Source: Paragonimus skrjabini miyazakii
Lineage: Eukaryota > Platyhelminthes > Trematoda > Plagiorchiida > Troglotrematidae
Direction of reading: 5' to 3'
Assembly: GCA_014338405.1 (NCBI GenBank)
Contig: JTDE01002499.1
Coordinates: forward strand, 14,736-78,735
Length of the DNA: 64,000 nt
This document shows positions 48,201-57,200 of this stretch, piece after piece. The notes under the pieces were generated by a model. It ran no database searches, was not told where the DNA came from, and saw nothing but the letters and a program-made list of their open reading frames with translations. Position 1 is the first letter of the stretch. Every line of letters begins with the position of its first letter. A program made the translations under genes and the position numbers.

Positions 48201-51200
48201 AATCTTATACGCATCTAGCTACCATACTTACAAGCTGATGAGGATACGCGGTCCGCACAGATGAAGCGAGCAACAGCTTCAAGCGACCTGCCCACAACAA
48301 AAGTGATGGAACCTGAGTTGGCCCAATTTTGTAACACTTTGAAGGTGCAAAGTGCATATCATATGGAACCGCCACATCAACTAACCAGTTCAACAGGTGT
48401 GTTGTCCCAAAAAAACACAACAGAGCAATGTCAGTCGCAGACCCCATATCAGTCGGTGTACCACCCAGTTGAAACTCCACTTCCAACATATCATTTATCG
48501 TGATGGTGGATAGGAAAGTGGAGATCCAGTATTTCCGTCGAACATCGCTTGAAGTCGAAAAGGTTCGAGTCAGTCGTTCATAAATTCATACCTTGCACTG
48601 GATGTGGAAAAGTAATAATTCCAACAAACTGACCGACTGCACCGGAACTCCTCAAAGACACAGACAGACTCAGAAAAAGTGGCCAGTATCCGAACCAAAA
48701 GCAGCCTGTACGCCCAGGAGTAGCATGGCTGGGAAAAGAAGCGCTGGCACATGTTGTAATGTGAAGATATGATTAATGATCCCGTGACCACGTGGGAAAC
48801 CTGTATCTTCTTTTCATATTCGGCTTTTCGTGTATCAGAAGCCACCGCATTGACACCCCTGTAGGTGGGACGCGAAAGAAACAATACACTAGGGTTTACC
48901 ACGTTTCCTGAGGACAGTTCTGAAGATGAGAATAGCCGTTAACAAACATGGTTCACGAAGCGTGTTCTGAGTTACCTGTATGGAACGGAATTTGGTTAGT
49001 TTAGACAATCTCCCATTGTCAACTTTTAAGAAAGCTGCAGAAAGATCCAGATATTAAGTTGTTACTTTTTAACAAACTTATCTCCGAATTCGATTCTGTT
49101 TCCGACGGAGACTTTTTAGAATGTCACAACTAGATATCCTAACTCCAACTTCCACAGCTGAGTAACCTTGCCCAGGTAATTCGAGCCACGCCATGAATCA
49201 TTCAGTCTATCTGTCATATCGCTGCAACAAGGCGAAAATTCGTGGGCTATCGCATCCACTAATACCTTGTCAACCGATAGAGTAATCACGACTCAAGGAA
49301 GACGGCAAATAACTAGTCGCAGATGAACGTGCCTTTCTCATTTCTGTAATTCGAACGGTAAGCTTCACCGTCTCTATGTACACTTCGTGAATTTCCGTTT
49401 CAGTTCACAACCGTTACCGTTGTATTCAATTTAAGAAGAGTCAGTCGACGTTTGTTCGCGGGCTCTATTGAATCGGCAAAAACCGTTTCCAGCGTGATTG
49501 CTGTGTTATCATGTTGTAAGCCCTCCTCAACGGTACACTGGTTCGATCTCGGTATAGTGGTACGCTCGATAAAATCGGATTCTCGTCCCGGTAATAATAC
49601 ACACGAAAATCTCGATCCCGAATAATACCGCGACTGTTCCCGTAATCGCTCCCAAGGCAAACCAAAAGACGCGTTCAAAACAGGATGCTTTGTTCCGCTA
49701 CAAAACGTGTGCAGGGTAGGGCGATAAGTACACGTTATTTATAGGGCACGTCATGAACACACATTCCCACCCTATCATGAGAAACAGTTAGGACCACACA
49801 TGTGTATAGCGGCATAAGAAGTCTCAACCGAATTTGAACAGTTCTGCTAGTTCGAACGGAGTCGAATTATTTTTTCCTTCGCTCTCACGACGGAGGCGCC
49901 CCTGGGATGGTCACAGGGTGGGGCGCCCTAACATATCATGACAAACTGTCCACAAGAGGCTCGTAAAATTGTCGAGACTTTAGCTCAGAGAATGCTTGGA
50001 TCACGCCAACGTTGGACAGTCCGCTTACCACTGATTGATAGGTGCCTCGTTCAGCCACACCCCTCAAGGTCCAATCAACCGTTCAACATCCACAAGCCGA
50101 TGAGATTTGAGCGTCACCCGGTGTCTCCGATCGCTGACTATGATATGAGCAATTTGATTTTGTGATTAAGTTGCACAAGAGTTGGTCACCACAGATGCAT
50201 TGCCATCCTTTATGCTAAAATGCGGTGTTCAAAACACACTCTGCAAGAACCGTGCAACAATGCAATTGCATCAGTCGATTTCCGATTTCGGCGAATCGCG
50301 TATGAATACTGAGCGTACCATTCAACCACTTCCCTTTCACAGCAAGACAATCAAGTAGTACGTTCATAGTACGCACGAGCACAAACTCCCGCGTGTTTTT
50401 TTAGTATCAGATCACAGAGAGCAATGGGCAACTGTCAGTTGAAATATGTGCAGACACATTTCTGGCCTGTGTCTTTGGACATTGACATAAGTACCGAATC
50501 CAACAGGCACACAGGCGACCATTCATCAGCACTGCCCTACTTTACATCTCAACACGAGTAACTTAAATTAACTTGGCTGAGAAATTCAGCTTCGTCGTGA
50601 CCAGCGATCCTGAAAAAACACCGATCTGTTGAGGGCGGCTTCAAATGAATGACAACGTTAAACTGTTAGTGCGTATCACGAAGATATAGCATATATCCAG
50701 TCCCCAACTCGTAAACGTATTCATCAGAGTAGCTTATTGACCTAGTTGTGGAAACGTGGAAACACTAAAATCGCTAACTTTACAAGTTGTCTTGTCTTGA
50801 AGAAACAAACATTAAGAGCAGGAAGGAAAGGAGACAGAAAACGAGTAAATTGAGCGGTCAGAACAATGAGAACTTCAGACAATACCAAGACACTAAGACA
50901 ATACCATGTCGCGGAACTCTGACCTGTGATGCAATGGGATAAGGTTTTATGAAAGGACACAGCCTCTGGACCAAGTCTGGTCAGCGAGACAACCGGAAAT
51001 GAGGTTTCCCTGGGGAACCCCATTAGAAGTCAATAGCACGAAAATTCAACTCACTTGGCACTGAGGAGCTAGCTAAACTTGGAAACGAGCCATTAATTGA
51101 TTCAGGCTGTTGCTACGCACAGTCGACGGATTCTGGGAAGCAAGATCTCTGAATACACCCAATAAAGTGTCGACGGTCACGGTCAATCATCGGACGATCC

Positions 51201-54200
51201 GGACTGTTCCTCATTTGGGGGTACTCTGTATAAACAACTTCCCTATCCAAAAGAGGATAGCGTTAAAGCCATAAAAATGATCCACTTGTGCACTCACAGA
51301 AACATGTCTCACGACCGAAGTACTCCTACACAACTAGTAATGAGAAACAGGATTCCATGGATATAGTTGCTATCTGTATGGCTAAGTCCAGGTGACCGTC
51401 TGTCAGTGAAGCTATCAGCGAGACAGATGGCACACTAAACAATAATAAGTCCAGAAGGTTGGAGCGTTGGGCGGGACACTTTGAAGATCAATTTAGCTGA
51501 CCTCCTGCCTCTATTGTTGCCGCCACAAACTTGTGATGTAGCACCCAGGTAGGTGGATTTGGAAACATCCACTGTGTCTGAAGTTTGCAATTGCATCTCG
51601 GCTCTCAATCATAATAGGGCTGCTAGTCCAGAAGATTTCATGCCGTCACTTTTCAAAGAAGGTGGGAAGGCGTCAGTAGGGAAATGGACTAAGTTGTTGC
51701 AAATTATGTGGACGACGGAGACAATCCCTCCCTGCTTGGGTCACTCGATAATAGTTCCCACATTCGAGAAAAAAAAACGGGGCTGTTGCAAAACCCCCAG
51801 GGGATTAGTTTGACCCGTCATTTCGAGGGTTCTGGCATCCANNNNNNNNNNNNNNNNNNNNNNNNNNNNNNNNNNNNNNNNNNNNNNNNNNNNNNNNNNN
51901 NNNNNNNNNNNNNNNNNNNNNNNNNNNNNNNNNNNNNNNNNATTCCGTCGACTCACTGCAATTCGGGAGGGAAACATTAGGGAAGAACAGGGAGGGTTTC
52001 GTCCAGGAGTGGGTTATATAGATCACATCTTTACCCTTCGTCAAATTATTGAGCAGCGTCATGTGTACCGCCTGTCAACAATAGTCGTATTCCTCGATTA
52101 TAAAGGCGTGTTCGATTCGGCGGATCGATCTACACTTTTAGAGTCGTCTAAACACAAGGGTATACCGACTAAGTATGTGAACATATTGTCGACGATTTAT
52201 TCCCACAACTCTGCTCAGGTTAGGGTTTACGGCGAACTGTCTGACAGTTTCTGCACCAGGAGTGGCGTACGTCAAGGTTGTCCAGTCTCACTATTTTTCA
52301 GTTTTGTTATAAGCAAAATAATGGAAGACTGTCTGCGGCGCTCACAAGATGCCGACGTGGATTTCCTACTTGGTGGAAGACTGATTGTTTTTTTATTATG
52401 TTGACTACAATGTGTTGCTGGTTGAAAATGTGCAAGCAGCACAAGTAATGTTGGACGCCATTTCTCACTTTGTTAAGTATTTCGCAATGCTTTTTGCAGC
52501 CTCAAAGTACAATAGGCTTCTGCATGATTGTTATGATTACGGTACACAGTCACATCATGTGCCCGGTTTCGTGCCACAAACAAGGCAGTTGGCGAACCGC
52601 GCGTAAAAATATACTGCAAAAACAGTAGCGGTAGATATACGCATAGTTTCGTTCAACATCCGGCTGTCTCACAGGCGAGACTTTTGAGTCAGAGACTCGG
52701 GGTGAGGTGCCTCAAATTAGGCTCCCCTTTGCAGCAAAAATGACCGCGAATTGTTGTACAGTATCGCAGCCTTGACAGACCAGTACATTCATTTTCATTG
52801 TCTTCATCCTCTACTCCTAATTTTCCCCTTTTCAAGCCGAAAGAAAACGTAAAAACTGGCGTCTTCAATGTTCGTACTTGACTTTGGCGAGCACTCTCAC
52901 GAGTTTGTGAATAGGTGTGTGTAGTATCTCCGGGACTGGTGTTTAGGATCCAAGCGTTGATATTCACTTGAATTTGCCCTTAGAAAATGCTGTTAATTAG
53001 TGGTTCTTTGGTGATGATGAAGCCGAACTCCAGCGTCAAGTTAGAGTCAGAATTGCACTGAGCCTTAAGGTAGAGCAGAGCTTGTTCGACTGGATCCCAC
53101 TGAACGGTCACCTGTATGCTGTCAGACTTGGCATTTCGGTCAGGGTCGGCTGACAGACCAGAAGGACGTTGTTTGTTTGTCATACCTGCATATGCTCCCG
53201 CAGACAACTGTTAACAGGCTGTTAAGAACGCCTTCTACGATGCCTTATTTGATCCTATGAGACGAACTAAACACTCGGATATAAATGTGACTTCTGATTA
53301 TATGAACATACAGCTTGGATGTCTCATGCCAGAAGAGGAGCGAATAGGTGTATATCGGGTTGCACAATTCAGCCAAAACGACGGCAAGACGCCACGAAGA
53401 GACCAGCCCGTGTAGCTCAACCATAATCGCAGGATGATCACATCACAGCCAACTACCTGTGTCACCACCCCATTAAAGATCTTTGGAGTAACCACCTTGA
53501 CTAAAACCATGTTGTTATCCGTATCCGCCTTGTCTTATCGTTTACCCAGAGATCATCTGTTGGAAGACACAAAGGACTCAGATAGAAACTGAGTGACTAG
53601 CGTGTAGGAAACACCCATAAAACAACATCGACAGTAAAACTGACCGGGTCACAAAAGTGGAGTGATGCAAACGAGCGCTGCTTTATGAACCGCCATTGAA
53701 GAGATCTGCTTCACATTAGTGAATTTCTGCTGATTCGACAGAACTTGTGGACAAACGTCGGTCGACCCGCCTGATTCTCGATAAGGCGACTGAAATGCAC
53801 ATCTATAAGGACTGTGTGAGAACCGTGGGGCTTACTTCTCTGAGGGAGCCAGAGAGGGAAAAGTTTTTATTGGGGAACAGACGGATGCTGTTTTCCCTGA
53901 TTCGTAATTGCACTGACCCTCGACAAGCCATTAGGGACACTACATTGTGGGGTAGACAGTTCAGGCACTTACAGTTCGTCACGGCGACTTGACAGATGAG
54001 CAAAGCACGTTGAAGAATATATACTCAGTCTTCGGTCAGAGCAACCAGTTGTGGATGATGGCAATTGTGTGGCTAGTTATGAAACTCACGATGACCATCC
54101 ATCGGATACTGAAGCAGCTTCGTGATTTGAGTTAATTAAACATAATAAAACGCCATATTCGGATCTCCTTCCCCCAGCTCTTTTCAAAGACTGTTGTCTG

Positions 54201-57200
54201 AACTAAACACACCTCTGTCCCACGACAGACTGCAGAAGTGCCTCATAATTGGTGCTCATTAACTGTCATTTCAATTTTCAAGAATGGTATCAGGACGTTA
54301 GGTGGCAACCAAAGAATTATTAGCATAGTCTTCGTCTCACCCAAAATGCTCATGGGACTAATAAAGCGGAAGCCTCTGTAACATAAAGAGCTAGGTTTGA
54401 GAACAGGCGGGTTTCCGGTCAAGTCGCGGGCGTAGTTACGGTATCTTCACCTTGTGACAGACAAAAGGACAAGGCGCACCTCTTCTCAGCCAGCAGTCGT
54501 GGTGATCTTTAACCTTCATTCAGCTCATTAAGAATTAGTATAAGCTGAATGTGTTAACTCACGGTTTATAGCCAGCGACGTCAATACTGGTACACAGAAC
54601 AAGGCAAATAAGACGGTGCATCACAAGGCAGTGAAAGCACATAAGTGAGAGGTAGGACCATTACAATGGAAGTCGTATGGGGGAATAAACGAACGGAAAA
54701 CAGTCTAAGTAAAGGAGAGTGACAACCAAATGAAGCGAGACCAACAGCCGTAGGTTCGCACAACCGTATTTACAGATTACGCAAAACTAAATGCAAGAAG
54801 TAGCATTCATCCATTCATGCATTTATTCACAACGGCTACGAGCCTGGTCGGAAGGTACTGTGGTTCGGGATGCCGCGCAGCGCAAGTGGCAAAGAATAAC
54901 CTAGAAGAAAAATCTGATGGAGGAGAATAAAACCTGACGAAACTGGGCTAAGTAGAAGACCTAGGAATTGTCTGAATGCAGGTACGTCAATAATTACAGC
55001 GCACTGCCATCGCGGATAACCGCGCTAGATTCTCTGGCCAAGATGACTTCAAAAGGACAGGCGATACCAACCCCATTTACAAAATGGAATAATCAGGGCC
55101 CTCATATGTTCGGAATCACGTCGTTTATTGATCATCAGGCTATTTAAATCAGCTACTGAATGTCTCAATATATAACGCCCGTTGCAGTAAACGAACACCT
55201 GACATACGAGGTAAGTGACCAAGCCACCACAGACTGTGCAACATGATCAGTTGACCAGTTTGTCTAACATCTCGAGCGTTCCGGACTAGGCGCAGACAAA
55301 AGGTCGCATTGCCCAGGCGATGTGGGTTAATTTGCGGAGACGACGATGGCCGGAAACAGCATGTGTGTATATATCTTCATCGCGAACAGGTCACGTTCCC
55401 GAAGCGTACAACAGAATAGGACGCGTACAAGTCTAACAAACTATTCTTGTCAACGACAACCGGACATTTTTTGATGCCAAAGATGACGCAGGTTAGCAAA
55501 GGTAACTCACAGATATCCCATTAGCCAAACTATAAACTGACGGGATAGTGCTTACCAAACACGTGAAACTGTCTGATGTCACGCGGATTGTGTGCAATAA
55601 ATAACGTAGGGGCAGAAATGCTCCAGTACTGATGCAGAATTTCGCATTTTGAAAGTGCAAAGCGTACTCCATACCAACCGGTCCGGTCGTTCGCATTGTT
55701 CAGCATGGTCTGCATGCTTTCGGCAGAGGGGCTAAGCAAGACATCTCATCCATGTTTCATCTCGGTTATTCTGCCGCCAGGAATAACCCCAACAGCAAAT
55801 GCCACTTATGGGGTCAGGAGTGTTTCAAACTTCATAATCATAACAAATGAAAGTATAGTACTATAAAATGATGTACTCATTTACTTACAACGTTGTTTGT
55901 TCAGTTATTAAACAACCAAAATCGCAAAAACATCACAGCCACCCAAACCGGTGCTTAGTGCGATTCGCGTGTATGCACTCAATGGTACAGTGATGGAGAC
56001 TAGGGTTGTAAGATTTTCAACCATATGTTAAAAATATTAACTAGCTGATTCGCGATGCACCACAAACGAATGTCAACTTCAATGCTCATAGGTGTAGGAA
56101 AAGAATGATCTCCAGATTTCACCCACAAGATACTTGTTACGATTCGACGTTCTTATCGTTAACGAAGGCACCACATCGGTGGTCGACACTTATGCATGAC
56201 TGACAAACAGCAAGAAATCAGAACAAAAGTCCAAAGAGACGAGAATAAGGCGTAATGCATAAAATTTCCAGGCATAAACTCGAACGACAGAAAGGTTGTC
56301 TAAACCGTCCAAACAAACGGAGAGCTGCAATACAACTTTCCTATGGCTTCCACGTCTTCGCTCCAACTGCACTAGTTGCACAAGCAAGTTACACAACGAT
56401 AACACTCGCACCAGTGAGCCTCACTTAATGCCATCTTTTATACCGTCTCTAGCGACCAATTTTGGAGTGTCATGAGGGTCTCAACCTCGGAGAATCTACA
56501 ATTGCCAGCCTGTTTTCATTCATAAATAACAAGTAGTTATTTGCTTACCCCGCACTTAAAAATAGTAGAAAGCGACATCCACGAACAGTGCTCGCCGTGG
56601 CGGACAACTGGTGTGCACCATAAGTGGTTCGACCATCTAAAACTATGAATTCAAAAGCAGTAAGTGGAATTTTTCAGTCGAATGCACGATTCCCACCTTT
56701 GTCTTCGCCTACTCGTGAACGCAGAAATCAACGGTGGAGCAGATGGAGACGATTCACATCCTCAACGTTGAGTGGATGTTTTGAAATCTAACGAACTGAA
56801 GTTTTTAAACTAAAGAAGCATGTCATTATGAGTGTCCAATAGTACTAATTACGCAAAAGCCTACAGGACCAGCTCAAAAACCTACATTCCGTCAAGTCCG
56901 GAAAACAGTCAACAGTTGGGGCGACATGTAAGCGCCACAACACTACGTGCCTAAGAGCTCTCACTTTACCGCAGCATAGAAGGCAGCTATCACATGAACT
57001 GTTTACCTCACTGGTTCAAGACAGTCATCTGCATTACAATTTTACGTTCACAAAGATGCACTTTCTAACATTCATCGCGCAGTAATTATTCACGCCTTCG
57101 GACATTTTATCACGTTTCAAGTAGAGTTGGAAAAATCTGTCACGATGTAGTGCTCCCGAGATCCGACAAGCGCAGACACGGCTAAAACGGGCTGGACGAG

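Noticed and set aside
48230..48262. A second hammerhead start (CTGATGAGGATACG)
   Set aside because: No GAAA follows at a usable distance.
48563..48580. B-box-like GGTTCGAGTC
   Set aside because: No A-box or cloverleaf around it; it lies in the LINE RT remnant.
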